Of a DNA stretch of 64,000 nt, positions 1 to 9,059 are shown piece by piece. The notes below the pieces were generated by a model. It saw only the letters and a list, made by a program, of their open reading frames with translations, searched no databases and had not been told where the DNA came from. The position numbers and the translations under genes were made by a program. The stretch comes from Ga0077555 sp964500805 (lineage in GTDB: Bacteria > Pseudomonadota > Alphaproteobacteria > Rhizobiales > Hyphomicrobiaceae): contig CAZCQH010000006.1 of assembly GCA_964500805.1 (NCBI GenBank), forward strand, positions 82,314 through 146,313. Direction: 5' to 3'. Within the stretch, counting starts at the first letter, position 1. Every line of letters begins with the position of its first letter.

Positions 1-511
1 TACGCGGGAGCGTGAAGCTCGCCGGATCGAAACCACGGTCACGCTTGCCCGCCTCGTTGAGAGAACCGTCGGGCGCCGTCCTGGCGACGACAAGCATCCA
101 GCGACGCGGACGTTCCAGGCGTTGCGGATGTTCGTCAACGACGAGCTTGGCGAGCTGGCCGCGGCGCTCACTGGTGCGGAGCGCATTCTGAAACCTGGCG
201 GCCGGCTGGTGGTGGTGACGTTCCACTCGCTGGAGGATCGCGTGGTGAAGCGTTTCCTGCAGCGCCGCGCCGGCAAAACGTCGGCCCTGTCGCGGCATGC
301 CCCGCCAACCGGCGGCAGCGCGCCGAGCCCGAGTTTCCGAATTGTTAACCAGCAGCCGTTAACACCGTCTGAACGGGAGGTCGCGGCCAATCCGCGGGCA
401 CGCTCAGCCAAGCTTCGCGCCGCCGTGCGCACCGAGGCGGCAGCGCTCGCTCCCGAGGAGGCGGGCGAGCTCGGCATTCCGGAGATCGGAGCGCGCCGGC
501 GTCGCCGCTGA
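1..511 (+). CDS. rsmH: 16S rRNA (cytosine1402-N4)-methyltransferase RsmH, 3' part
   Basis: The reading frame is open from base 2, so the gene starts outside the window and only about the last 169 residues are present. The visible part has the RsmH block HPATRTFQALR at residues 23-33 of the fragment, then VNDELGEL, and further on VTFHSLEDRVVKRF. RsmH uses S-adenosylmethionine to methylate C1402 of 16S rRNA. The C-terminus is basic and ends in Arg-rich sequence. It heads the usual rsmH-ftsL-ftsI cluster, with ftsL starting 32 bases after its stop. The identification is firm. Confidence 0.95.
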   Translation, partial: TREREARRIETTVTLARLVERTVGRRPGDDKHPATRTFQALRMFVNDELGELAAALTGAERILKPGGRLVVVTFHSLEDRVVKRFLQRRAGKTSALSRHAPPTGGSAPSPSFRIVNQQPLTPSEREVAANPRARSAKLRAAVRTEAAALAPEEAGELGIPEIGARRRRR

Positions 512-543
512 GTGCCACCGCGGCGAAAAGAGGGAGGCACCCT

Positions 544-858
544 ATGTCCCGGCTGCTCACTCTCACGGCAGGCTTCCTCGCGCTCAGCTCCGCCTGCTCG
601 CTCTACGGGCTCAACTACGACACACGCCGCATCGAGGCGCGCGTCCATGGACAGGAGCGCACGCTCGAGAAAGCGGAGGCGGATATTGCCGTGCTGAAGG
701 CAGAGCGTGCCTATCTCGGGCGGCCGGAGCGCATCGATGCCCTGGCCCGAGCCCAGGGTCTCGCCCCGGTAAAGGAGAGCCAGTACCTGCGGGTCGGTGA
801 AGCGTTCGATGATGGTATCGCGCGTATTCTCGATCGCCGCCGCGACGACGACCGCTGA
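544..858 (+). CDS. ftsL: Cell division protein FtsL
   Basis: A 104-residue bitopic protein with a short N-terminus, one hydrophobic segment at about residues 5-23 and a periplasmic part with heptad-like charged sequence at about residues 32-60. The later motif ERIDALARAQGL matches the region that follows the coiled coil in alphaproteobacterial FtsL. FtsL belongs to the FtsQLB divisome complex that controls FtsWI. The ATG is preceded by AGGGAGG. Its position between rsmH and ftsI is the main evidence, because FtsL diverges quickly. The gene ends 13 bases before the chosen ftsI start. Confidence 0.85.
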   Translation: MSRLLTLTAGFLALSSACSLYGLNYDTRRIEARVHGQERTLEKAEADIAVLKAERAYLGRPERIDALARAQGLAPVKESQYLRVGEAFDDGIARILDRRRDDDR

Positions 859-871
859 GGAAGGCGCCCGG

Positions 872-2611
872 ATGATTCCAACGAATTCCGCCAGCGCCCC
901 GCTCCGCCGCGATTTACCGCCGCCACGCATCCCGAAGCGACGGACGCCGCGGCGCGATCGGATCGCAAATGGCTCGCCGCGACGCCAGCAAGGCATTCCC
1001 GTCGCTCGGGCGCTGCTGGTGGTCGCCGGCCTCGGTCTTGTCACGGCGTCGATTGCCGGGCAGATCCTGCGGCTCTCGACCGGCCACTCGCGCAGCGAGG
1101 CGCAGCTGCAATCGGCCGAGCCCATGGCATCGGCGCGGAGCACGGCGCGTCCCGAGATTCTCGATCGCAACGGCCGCATCATCGCGACCGACGTGGCGGC
1201 GTCCTCGCTCTATGCTGATCCCGCGCTGGTGCTCGATCGCGATGAGGTGGTCGAGAAACTGATGGCAACGCTGCTCGGTCTTGACGAAGCGGAGCTGCGC
1301 CGCGCACTCGCCGATCCGACGCGCCGGTTCGTTTGGATCAAGCGCGGCCTGATGCCGGTCGAGGCACAACGCGTGCACGAATTAGGCCTGCCCGGCCTGG
1401 CCTTCCGCCGTGAGCCGAAGCGCGTTTATCCCGCCGGCTCGGATGTCGGGCACTTCATCGGTCACGTGAACATTGACAACCGCGGCGCTGCCGGTCTCGA
1501 GCGCCACATCGACAAAGCGCTGGGTGTCGAGACAACGCTCGGGTCGACAAGAACGCGGCAGGCTCCGGTGCGGCTCACGCTCGATCTCGGCGTGCAACAT
1601 GCGGTGGTTCACGAGCTACGGCAGGCGATGTCGCGGTATTTGGCGACGGGCGCGGCCGGGTTGGTGATGGATGTTGCGAACGGGGAGATCGTCGCCGCGG
1701 CGTCGCTGCCGGCAATGGATCCGAACCGTCCCGTTGAGGCGCTCGATCCCGAGCGCCGCGACCGGCTTCACGCGGGCGTCTACGAACTCGGCTCTATCTT
1801 CAAGCTGCTGACGGTCGCCATGGTGCTCGACGACGGCTCGGCGACGCTGACGAAAACCTACGATACGACGCGTCCGCTGGAGATTGGCCGGCACACGATT
1901 AAGGATCTTCATCCGACGGGGCGAGCGCTGTCGGTGCGTGACATCTTCATACAATCGTCGAACGTCGGCGCCGGGTTGATCGCCCTTGAAAGCGGCGCCG
2001 AGCGTCAGCGCGCCTTTCTCGAGAGGCTCGGGCTTCTCTCGCAGGCGCGCACAGAGGCGGGTGCGATCGCGCCGCCGCTTGCTCCCAGCCGCTGGGATCG
2101 CATCGAAACGGTGACGATTTCCTACGGCCACGGCCTGGCGGTGGCTCCGATCCAGTTCGCGGCGGCTGCCGCGACTTTGGTCAATGGCGGCCGTCGCGTG
2201 CAGCCGACGTATCTCGGCGCGATCACGTATACGCCCGGTGAAGCCGTGCTGAAGGCCGAAACCAGTCAGGCCATGCGCGACCTGATGCGCCTCAACGTGG
2301 TCTCCGCATACGGCACCGGACGGCGCGCCGACGTGCCGGGCTACGAGGTTGGCGGCAAGACGGGCACAGCAGAGATGCCGGGCGAGAAGGGATATCAAAA
2401 GCGCGCGGTGATTGCGTCGTTCCTGGGCGTGTTCCCGATGTCAGCGCCACGCTACGTGACGCTCATTTCGCTCTATGAGCCGAAGCCGACAACGGAAACG
2501 CAAGGCCAGATCACTGCCGGCGTCAACGCGGCGCCGGTGACGGCGCGCGTGATTGAGCGCATCGCGCCGATCCTCGGTGTGCTGCCGCGGCGGCTGGAGG
2601 AGCAGCACTGA
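872..2611 (+). CDS. ftsI: Division-specific peptidoglycan transpeptidase FtsI (PBP3)
   Basis: A 579-residue class B penicillin-binding protein that makes septal peptidoglycan crosslinks with FtsW. A basic N-terminal tail of about 45 residues precedes a membrane anchor (about residues 47-66), then a pedestal domain and the transpeptidase domain. The three catalytic motifs are present: SIFK with the acylated Ser at about 308, SSN at about 362 and KTG at about 496. An in-frame ATG at 797 would lie inside ftsL. The ATG at 872 is chosen because GAGGAAGG precedes it and it avoids overlap. Confidence 0.95.
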   Translation: MIPTNSASAPLRRDLPPPRIPKRRTPRRDRIANGSPRRQQGIPVARALLVVAGLGLVTASIAGQILRLSTGHSRSEAQLQSAEPMASARSTARPEILDRNGRIIATDVAASSLYADPALVLDRDEVVEKLMATLLGLDEAELRRALADPTRRFVWIKRGLMPVEAQRVHELGLPGLAFRREPKRVYPAGSDVGHFIGHVNIDNRGAAGLERHIDKALGVETTLGSTRTRQAPVRLTLDLGVQHAVVHELRQAMSRYLATGAAGLVMDVANGEIVAAASLPAMDPNRPVEALDPERRDRLHAGVYELGSIFKLLTVAMVLDDGSATLTKTYDTTRPLEIGRHTIKDLHPTGRALSVRDIFIQSSNVGAGLIALESGAERQRAFLERLGLLSQARTEAGAIAPPLAPSRWDRIETVTISYGHGLAVAPIQFAAAAATLVNGGRRVQPTYLGAITYTPGEAVLKAETSQAMRDLMRLNVVSAYGTGRRADVPGYEVGGKTGTAEMPGEKGYQKRAVIASFLGVFPMSAPRYVTLISLYEPKPTTETQGQITAGVNAAPVTARVIERIAPILGVLPRRLEEQH

Positions 2612-2659
2612 GCGGAACTCGAACGGCTGGAACGGTACGCGAGGCGCTCACGCTGCTGA

Positions 2660-3382
2660 TCAGGCCTGCAACTCGGTCTGATGCGCCTTGACGAGATCGG
2701 CCATGCTGTCGAAGCGGAAATCGACCTTCGGCATGTCGCCCGGATGCATGGTCGCGCCGAAGCCTTCGTCAGCGTGCCGCCGGTAGATCCATGCCGAGGC
2801 AAGGCCCGTGCGATTTGCCGGTCCGTGATCGTGGAACAGGCTCTCGGCGGTATGGAGGATCTCGCTCTTCTTCACGCCGAGCCGCTCCAAGTTCTCGAGC
2901 ATGTAGGCGAAGTTGTTGAGGTCCGGCTTGTAGGATCCGACGTCCTCCGCCACGTAGACGGCGTCGAACGCGACTTCAAGCCGCTTGTTGCTCGCTGCAA
3001 AGCTGGCGTTGTCGACGTTCGACAGGATGACGAGCTTGAAGTGCTGCTTCAGGTATTTGAGCGAGGCTGCGGAATCCGGAAATGCCGGCCAGTCGCCGAT
3101 CGAGCGGCCATAAGCTTGACACTCCTCCCACGTCACCGGCACGCGCCACTCGTCGGCGAGCCGCTTGTAGACGGTCGCGAGGATGTCCCGATAGTTCTTG
3201 GCCGGCGTGAAGCGCTGCTGCATCGATTCGGCGCGAGCGTGCGCCTCTAGAATCGCGTTGCGCGTGAGCGCGGGCGAGACCTTTGAGGTCAGCGACTGTA
3301 ACGCCGCGATCATGCCTGATTCCCAGTCGATCAGTGTGCCATAGCAATCGAAAGTGAGTGTTTTGAAATCGGACAGTCGCAT
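2660..3382 (-). CDS. HAD-superfamily hydrolase, haloacid dehalogenase type II
   Basis: A 240-residue protein with HAD motif I DCYGTLIDWE near the N-terminus, where the first Asp is the nucleophile, motif II LVILSNVDN in the middle, and a late KPDLNNF segment carrying the motif III Lys. The helical cap between motifs I and II is typical of the 2-haloacid dehalogenase subgroup, which removes halide from L-2-haloacids. Many members act on other small substrates, so the substrate is not settled. It converges on ftsI with a 48-base gap. The GST gene upstream runs in the same direction. Confidence 0.85.
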   Translation of the reverse strand: MRLSDFKTLTFDCYGTLIDWESGMIAALQSLTSKVSPALTRNAILEAHARAESMQQRFTPAKNYRDILATVYKRLADEWRVPVTWEECQAYGRSIGDWPAFPDSAASLKYLKQHFKLVILSNVDNASFAASNKRLEVAFDAVYVAEDVGSYKPDLNNFAYMLENLERLGVKKSEILHTAESLFHDHGPANRTGLASAWIYRRHADEGFGATMHPGDMPKVDFRFDSMADLVKAHQTELQA

Positions 3383-3493
3383 CAGATGTTCCTGGGCATC
3401 GCGGCGCGAGGTTGAACCATCGATCGTTCCTGACGTGCCGGCGACTCTTATTTTTGGATGAAGGCCGGCACTCTACCGTGTCGTCGTGGCACT

Positions 3494-4111
3494 CTAGTAC
3501 ACGTCAGCGTGCTCGGTGGCTTTGTAGGAGGCGCGGGTGGCGAAGGTCTGGTGCCAGGCGGCGAGTTTGGGGCGGCCATTGCGCCAGCCTTCCTTGGCGT
3601 AGCGGAAGTCGGCGTAGCCGCACACGCACCCAATGGCGATGTGACCGATGCCGAACGGCGCCTTGTCGAGGCCAGGCACCTCGCGCTCGAGCGCATCGAA
3701 GGCGGTCTTGAATTTCAGGTCCAGGGCGGCGAGAAGCTCCGGCGACTGCCGCTCGGGCGGACGCACACCTTCCGAGAGACGCACCAGCAGGAAGTCGAGA
3801 ATACCATCGCCGAGCGCTTGCCGGCGCAGTGCATCGAAGCGCTCCTGACCCGAGGCGGGGAAGAGCTTGGCGCCGCCGCCGAGGCTGTCGAGGTATTCAG
3901 CGATGACACGCGAGTCGTAGAGCGCCTGGCCGTCCTCGAGGATTAGGGTCGGCAGCTTGTTCAGCGGGTTCTTCGCCATCACGTCGGGGTTGGGCTTGGT
4001 CGGCGAGACCACGGTGCGCACCCGCTCGATGCGATCGACGAGACCTTTCTCGAGCGCGACGATCATGACTTTGCGCACAAACGGCGAGCGCGATGACCAG
4101 AAGAGTTTCAT
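3494..4111 (-). CDS. Glutathione S-transferase family protein
   Basis: A 205-residue protein. The N-terminal thioredoxin-like domain begins MKLFWSSRSPFVRKV, where the Ser residues are candidates for activating glutathione, and continues through NKLPTLILEDG and DSRVIAEYLD, the glutathione-binding segment with cis-Pro. The C-terminal half is helical. The ATG at 4111 is preferred over one 48 bases upstream because family members start directly with the first beta strand. The physiological substrate is unknown. It reads in the same direction as the HAD gene 111 bases downstream. Confidence 0.85.
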   Translation of the reverse strand: MKLFWSSRSPFVRKVMIVALEKGLVDRIERVRTVVSPTKPNPDVMAKNPLNKLPTLILEDGQALYDSRVIAEYLDSLGGGAKLFPASGQERFDALRRQALGDGILDFLLVRLSEGVRPPERQSPELLAALDLKFKTAFDALEREVPGLDKAPFGIGHIAIGCVCGYADFRYAKEGWRNGRPKLAAWHQTFATRASYKATEHADVY

Positions 4112-4282
4112 GGGATGCCTTGCGGGTGAGTGGGTGGCGACTGGAGCGCAGTGTCGCAAGCGGCCGCTGTGCGTGCAACATCACACATTCGAGCCGAGCT
4201 TTTCGCCTCACGGCATCCGATGAGAGTTCTTGCGGGGTGAGTTCGGAGCCTTGATGAGCACGCGCGCCCACTCTCTACCCGA

Positions 4283-5479
4283 TCACCCCGCCTTGATGTA
4301 GCCGCGGCCGCCGTCGCCGAGGGCCTCGTAGCCGTGCTTGGTGACCAGGATCGTGTCCTCGAGCTTCACGAAGCCGCGCTTGGGGTGGCCCATGGTGGTC
4401 TCGATGGAGATCACCATGCCCGGCTGGAGCGGACGCTCCATGTCGTAGCCGTCGTAGGAGAAGCGCGGCTGGTTCATCAGCCGTGGCGCCTCGTGCGTGA
4501 CGAGACCCATGCCGTGCGCCATGAAATGCGTGTACTTGCGATGCGGCGAGGCATCGAGCATGCGCTCGGCAACGGCGCAGATATCGCCGCCGCGTCCGCC
4601 GGGCTTGATCGGCTTCCTCACAGCTTGCTGCACCTCCTCGATGAAGCCGAGGAGATCGGTGAGCTCCTGATCGGGCGTCGCCTGCACGATGCCCATGCGG
4701 CAGAGATCACCGATGTAGCCTTTGTAGTTGCCGCCAGAATCGATGGTCATGATGTCGCCGGCCTTCAAAACCTGATCCGAGGGTGCGCGATTGAGGCTCG
4801 TTCCGGCGGTGATCAGGCAATAGTCGAAAACGAGACTGCGGTTGACCTCCTCCTGGCGCAGCTTTTCGACCACTTCGAGCTTGGTGGCGCCGGGCTTGCA
4901 GTGCTTGGTGAAGGTCGCGATCATCGAATCGACGACGCGCTCGGACGCCTCGCGCAAATAGCCGATCTCCTCCGGTGTCTTGATGGCGCGCAGCCGTTCC
5001 AGCGGGAACACCGCGTCGACAATGTCGACGTTGGAAAGTCCGCGCCGAAGCACGGCTTCGCCGTCCGCCGGAATGAACCCGGACTCGATGCCAATACGCC
5101 GCACGGGCCCGAGCCGCTTGATGTGCGCCAGCGCCTGGTCCATCGCCTCCTTGGAGCCGATCACGTTGAGGTCCAGCGCCGGCGTCCAGAACTTGTCGAG
5201 CTCGCGTTCGTGGCTCTCCATGTGGCAGCCGATGTAGGCGGCGTTTTCGGGACGGCCCTTCTGATAGACCACGACCGGCAGGTAGCGCGTCACGCCGACG
5301 GCATCCATGGTGTCGAAAAAGAAGAACCGATACCCGCCGAGCAGGTACTGGACATTGTGCTTCGAGGTGGCGACGATGACATCTAGGCCGGCGTCGTCCA
5401 TCAGCTTGTCGAGTTGCTTGGCATCGAACGGAATGGGCTTGCGGATGTTCGGCTGGATGTCGGCTGCGGCAACGGCCAT
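4283..5479 (-). CDS. M24 family metallopeptidase (Xaa-Pro dipeptidase/creatinase-like)
   Basis: A 398-residue protein with a creatinase-type N-terminal domain and a C-terminal pita-bread catalytic domain. All five expected metal ligands are visible in order: Asp in MTIDSGG, Asp in GYIGDLCR, His in HGMGLVTHE, Glu in ISIETTM and Glu in KLEDTILV. A dinuclear-metal hydrolase acting on an X-Pro or similar amide bond is therefore likely. Creatinase homologues that lost metal ligands can be excluded. The gene is single and divergent from the VOC gene. The substrate is not predictable from sequence. Confidence 0.88.
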   Translation of the reverse strand: MAVAAADIQPNIRKPIPFDAKQLDKLMDDAGLDVIVATSKHNVQYLLGGYRFFFFDTMDAVGVTRYLPVVVYQKGRPENAAYIGCHMESHERELDKFWTPALDLNVIGSKEAMDQALAHIKRLGPVRRIGIESGFIPADGEAVLRRGLSNVDIVDAVFPLERLRAIKTPEEIGYLREASERVVDSMIATFTKHCKPGATKLEVVEKLRQEEVNRSLVFDYCLITAGTSLNRAPSDQVLKAGDIMTIDSGGNYKGYIGDLCRMGIVQATPDQELTDLLGFIEEVQQAVRKPIKPGGRGGDICAVAERMLDASPHRKYTHFMAHGMGLVTHEAPRLMNQPRFSYDGYDMERPLQPGMVISIETTMGHPKRGFVKLEDTILVTKHGYEALGDGGRGYIKAG

Positions 5480-5738
5480 CGGACGTCTCCCTCTGGCTCA
5501 ATGGGTTCAAACACCTCGTCTGACCCTGTGGCGTGGGATCATTCGTGAATGATTGGGTGCACTTGCCTGAAACAACGTTCTTGGCTTGAAATGGTGCATC
5601 TTTACGAGTCCTGGGCGGTCGCTGCAACTCTGCCTTGACGATTTCACATCTCAGCTTTTGACCTAGCCGACGGCTTGAGCGAGGATTGTTGCAGTGCCAG
5701 CCAAAGAGCCTGCCTGTCATCTGGAGGAGACCAGCCCC

Positions 5739-6620
5739 ATGCAGAAGTCAAATCAGTTCGACCGGACGGTCGAAGATCTCGGCAATGTCGTCGGGATGGA
5801 GCACGTCAACGTTCGGGTGCCTTGCCAGCAGAAGGCGACGCTTTTCTATGTGACCGGTCTTGGCCTGACTCGTGACCCCTACCTGATGACCGGCGTCAAC
5901 AACATGTGGGTGAACTGCGGCAAGAGCCAATTCCACCTGCCGACGGGCGCGGCACAGGTTCTTCGCGGTCACACATGCATCGTCATGCCGGACCGGCTCG
6001 CACTTCTGCAGCGGCTCGAGATGGTGAAAGAGCCACTCGCCGGCACCAAGTTCTCCTACCAGCAACATGACGATCACGTCGCCGCCACGTGCCCCTGGGG
6101 CAACCGCTACAAGATCTACGAGCCCGGCCCGAAGTTCGGCAAGATGATGCTCGGGATCCCGCAAGTCGAGTTCGAGGTGCCGCGCGGCACGGCGATCGGC
6201 ATCGCGCGCTTCTATAAGTCCATCGTCAACACGCCATCGTGCGTGAAGGAGAACGGCGACCAGCGCTGCGCCGAGGCCGTGGTCGGTGCCGACCAGAAGC
6301 TGGTCTATCGCGAGACGGACAACGCGCAGCCCGCTTATGACGGGCACCACGTCGCGATTTACATCTCCGACTTCTCGGGCCCCTACAAAAAGCTCGGCGA
6401 GCGCGGCCTCGTCAGCCAGGAGGACGACCAACACCAGTACCGGTTCAAGGACATCGTCTGCCCGGAAACCGGCAAGCACCTCTTCACAATCGAGCACGAG
6501 GTGCGCAGCCTGCGTCATCCGCTGTTCAATCGACCGTTTGTGAACCGCAATCCGGCGCAGTCGAATCGCGTGTTCGCGGCCGGATACGAAGCGCTCTCGT
6601 ACTCGCTCCCGGCGGCGTGA
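5739..6620 (+). CDS. VOC (glyoxalase/extradiol dioxygenase fold) family protein
   Basis: A 293-residue protein made of repeated betaalphabetabetabeta modules. The first begins at about residue 20 (GMEHVNVRVPCQQKATLF) and the second has HHVAIYISDF. His and Glu candidates for a metal site occur (EHVNV, GHHVAIYI, FTIEHEV), as in extradiol dioxygenases and glyoxalases, but the reaction cannot be named. ATG 5739 is chosen because GGAGGAG lies 8-9 bases upstream. A GTG at 5694 is also in frame. It is followed by a hairpin and an acyl-CoA-dehydrogenase-like gene, suggesting a catabolic unit. Confidence 0.75.
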   Translation: MQKSNQFDRTVEDLGNVVGMEHVNVRVPCQQKATLFYVTGLGLTRDPYLMTGVNNMWVNCGKSQFHLPTGAAQVLRGHTCIVMPDRLALLQRLEMVKEPLAGTKFSYQQHDDHVAATCPWGNRYKIYEPGPKFGKMMLGIPQVEFEVPRGTAIGIARFYKSIVNTPSCVKENGDQRCAEAVVGADQKLVYRETDNAQPAYDGHHVAIYISDFSGPYKKLGERGLVSQEDDQHQYRFKDIVCPETGKHLFTIEHEVRSLRHPLFNRPFVNRNPAQSNRVFAAGYEALSYSLPAA

Positions 6621-6660
6621 AGCATAAGGCGGTGCGCTTCGGTCCGCACCATTTCCGAGA

Positions 6661-6688
6661 TGGGGTCAGACCCATGGGTCTGACCCCA
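6661..6688. repeat. Perfect intergenic palindrome (GTCAG family)
   Basis: A 28-base perfect palindrome made of TGGGGTCAGACCC and its complement, lying between the VOC gene stop and the next gene start. It would form a 12-bp hairpin with a 4-base loop. There is no T run, so it is not a classical terminator. Related hairpins with the same GTCAG core lie at 19423-19448 and 59541-59567. Confidence 0.7.
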
Positions 6689-6713
6689 GCCGCTTAAACG
6701 AGGAGCGCGCCCC

Positions 6714-7931
6714 ATGACCGCAACATCGGCTCGGCCTGTGGTCGTCTCCGCATCCCACGAGCGCACCGAGGCTGGTCCGCTGCCCGATCCAGTGGCACGT
6801 GCAATGGCGATCGCGCCGCTGATCGATGCGGCGGTTGAGATCATCGAGACCACAAGGCGAATCCCTGAGCCGCTGCTCACTGAGCTGCATAATGCTCGCC
6901 TGCCGCGGCTGTTCCTGCCTCGCTCGCTCGGCGGCGATCAGGTGGACCCTGTCACGTATTTCCGCACCATCGAGCGCATTTCGCGGCACGATGCGTCGAT
7001 CGGCTGGAACCTGTTCGTCGGCAACAGCACCTGCTTGCAGGCACCGTTTCTGCCGCCCGAGACGGGGCGGAAGATCTGGGGAGATCCTCGTGCGCTGATC
7101 GCTTGGGGACCGCCCAACCAGTGCCGCGCGACGGCAGTGCCTGGGGGCTATCGCATTAGCGGGCGCTGGGATTTCGCCTCGGGCTGCCGGCAGGCGAGCT
7201 GGATCGGCTGCCACGGATTCGTCGTCGAGCCGGACGGAGCACTGCGGCTCAATCGGTTCGGCAAACCTACGGTGCGGACGCTGCTGCTTCCGCTCGCGCA
7301 GGCGACGCTGCTTGACACCTGGGACACGATCGGGCTGCGCGGGACCGCGTCGGACAGCTACGAGGTCAACGACATCTTCGTGCCCGAAGCCTTCAGCTCG
7401 ACGCGTGAAGACCCGACGCTCAGGCGGGAGCCCGGACCGCTCTATGCCTTCCCGATGCAGGGCCTCTATGCGATCGGCGTCGCAGGCTGCGCGATCGGCA
7501 CCGCCCGGGCGATGCTGGAGGAGCTGATGTCGATCGCGACGCGAAAGACGCCGCGCGGACTTTCGCGCCTAGCGGACATGCCGAGTCTGCAAGGCGGCAT
7601 TGGCCGTGCGGAAGCCCGGCTCGGCTCAGCAGCGGCCTATGTGCGAGAGACGCTTTCCGAAATCTATGGTCGCGCACCGGAATGGGAGATTATCGACGTC
7701 AACGATCGCGGCCGCGTTCGGCTTGTCTCGGCGAACGCGATCCAAGCGGCAATCGAGGTGGCGGATTTCGTCTACAAGGAAGCGGGCGTCGATTCGATCT
7801 TCAAGGGTTCCGGCATCGAGCGCCGTTTTCGCGACATCCATACGCTGTCGCAGCAGATTCAGTCGCGTGGCGCCCACTTCGAAGCCGTCGGGCAGATCCT
7901 GCTCGGCAATCCGCCCGAGCATTTCCTCTGA
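6714..7931 (+). CDS. Acyl-CoA dehydrogenase-fold flavoprotein (possible group D monooxygenase)
   Basis: A 405-residue protein with the three-domain acyl-CoA dehydrogenase layout: N-terminal helices with LFLPRSLGGDQVDP, a central beta domain with GYRISGRWDFASGCRQASW, and C-terminal helices. The central motif resembles two-component flavin monooxygenases such as HsaA/HpaB-type enzymes and DszC relatives more than classical fatty acyl-CoA dehydrogenases. A reduced-flavin-dependent hydroxylase is one option and a true dehydrogenase another. No flavin reductase gene is adjacent. The ATG is preceded by GAGGAGCG. Confidence 0.75.
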   Translation: MTATSARPVVVSASHERTEAGPLPDPVARAMAIAPLIDAAVEIIETTRRIPEPLLTELHNARLPRLFLPRSLGGDQVDPVTYFRTIERISRHDASIGWNLFVGNSTCLQAPFLPPETGRKIWGDPRALIAWGPPNQCRATAVPGGYRISGRWDFASGCRQASWIGCHGFVVEPDGALRLNRFGKPTVRTLLLPLAQATLLDTWDTIGLRGTASDSYEVNDIFVPEAFSSTREDPTLRREPGPLYAFPMQGLYAIGVAGCAIGTARAMLEELMSIATRKTPRGLSRLADMPSLQGGIGRAEARLGSAAAYVRETLSEIYGRAPEWEIIDVNDRGRVRLVSANAIQAAIEVADFVYKEAGVDSIFKGSGIERRFRDIHTLSQQIQSRGAHFEAVGQILLGNPPEHFL

Positions 7932-8011
7932 GGATGTGCCGCATCCTGATCTCAGTGACGGATGCGCGCGTACGTGGGACGTCCGCATTGCCGACGTGAT
8001 ACGTCCTTTGC

Positions 8012-8950
8012 ATGGATAACCTGACGCACAGCCTGCTCGGCGCCGTGCTTGGACAGCTCGGCCTAAAGCGCCGGACCGGTCTGGCCATGCCGGCGCTCAT
8101 CATCGGCGCCAATCTGCCCGACATCGACGCATTTTCATTGCTGCTCGGGCCCGAGTCGCTTGCGATCCGGCGCGGTGTGACGCACGGTCCCTTCGGCGTG
8201 CTGCTGCTGCCGCCGCTGCTGACCGGTGTCCTGCTGATGTTCGACCGCTGGCAGACACGCCGCGGCCACAGGCCCGAACGGCGCCCGCCGGTGCATACCG
8301 GATGGCTGCTGGCGCTGGCCTACCTCGGCACGCTGAGCCATCCGCTGCTCGACTGGTTCAACAGCTATGGCATTCGCTTGCTCGAGCCGTTCTCGAGCCG
8401 CTGGTTCGCCGCCGATACGCTCTTCATCATCGATCTGTGGCTGTGGGCGGCACTGATCGCGGGCGTGTCGTGGTCGCTCTGGCTGGAGCGTCGTGGCCAC
8501 GCCGGCTGGCGCAAGCCGGCCGTCATCTGCTTCGCGGTCATAGGCACCTACGTCGTGCTCAATGGCCTGATCAGCCAGCATGCCGAGGCGATTACGACCG
8601 CCGAGGTGGAACGCAGCTTCGCAAGGAAGCCGACGCTGGTCGTTGCCGCGCCTGTCCCCGTCACGTTCTGGAAGCGGCGCATGCTGTGGCGCTGCGATCA
8701 CGACCATGGGTTCGGCAGCTTCGGCGTGCCGGGCCACGTTGCACTCGAACCCGAGGCGTTGCCCCACGGTCTGCCCAGTGTTGCGCTCGACAAGCTCGCG
8801 AAAATTGACGCTGGCGTGCGTGCCTATCTTTTCTGGTCCAGGATGCCAGTGGTCACTCGCGAGGGAGACACGATCACATTGCGTGATCAGCGCTTCATGC
8901 ATCGTGTGGCTCCAGGCGGCTTTACGCTGACACGCAGCGTACCGCCGTAG
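8012..8950 (+). CDS. Membrane-bound metal-dependent hydrolase (YdjM/DUF457 family)
   Basis: A 312-residue membrane protein. The start MDNLTHSLLGAVLGQ and the following NLPDIDAF and RRGVTHG carry the conserved His and Asp residues of this family, proposed to bind metal. About four or five hydrophobic segments follow (LLLPPLLTGVLL, the LAYLGTLSHPLLDWF region, LWAALIAGVSW, FAVIGTYVVLNGL), then a soluble C-terminus of about 120 residues. Members are inner-membrane proteins of unclear substrate, some LexA-regulated in enteric bacteria. No LexA site was seen here. Confidence 0.8.
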   Translation: MDNLTHSLLGAVLGQLGLKRRTGLAMPALIIGANLPDIDAFSLLLGPESLAIRRGVTHGPFGVLLLPPLLTGVLLMFDRWQTRRGHRPERRPPVHTGWLLALAYLGTLSHPLLDWFNSYGIRLLEPFSSRWFAADTLFIIDLWLWAALIAGVSWSLWLERRGHAGWRKPAVICFAVIGTYVVLNGLISQHAEAITTAEVERSFARKPTLVVAAPVPVTFWKRRMLWRCDHDHGFGSFGVPGHVALEPEALPHGLPSVALDKLAKIDAGVRAYLFWSRMPVVTREGDTITLRDQRFMHRVAPGGFTLTRSVPP

Positions 8951-9059
8951 GCGCGTGGTGGCGCTGTCCTCTAACGCGACTCATTTGCTGCTTCGGAAGG
9001 CCCAACGGCCCGGCAGCAGATGCCCACCCCCCGCATCGGCCGTCCCAACCTGAGGGGCG

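Noticed and set aside
342..364. GTTAAC-N8-GTTAAC palindrome inside rsmH as a CtrA-binding site
   Set aside because: The distance between the TTAA boxes is 10, not 7, and it lies deep inside a coding region. Probably chance.
4334..5386. Open frame of 350 codons on the plus strand
   Set aside because: Shadow of the M24 peptidase gene with His/Asp/Val-rich nonsense sequence.
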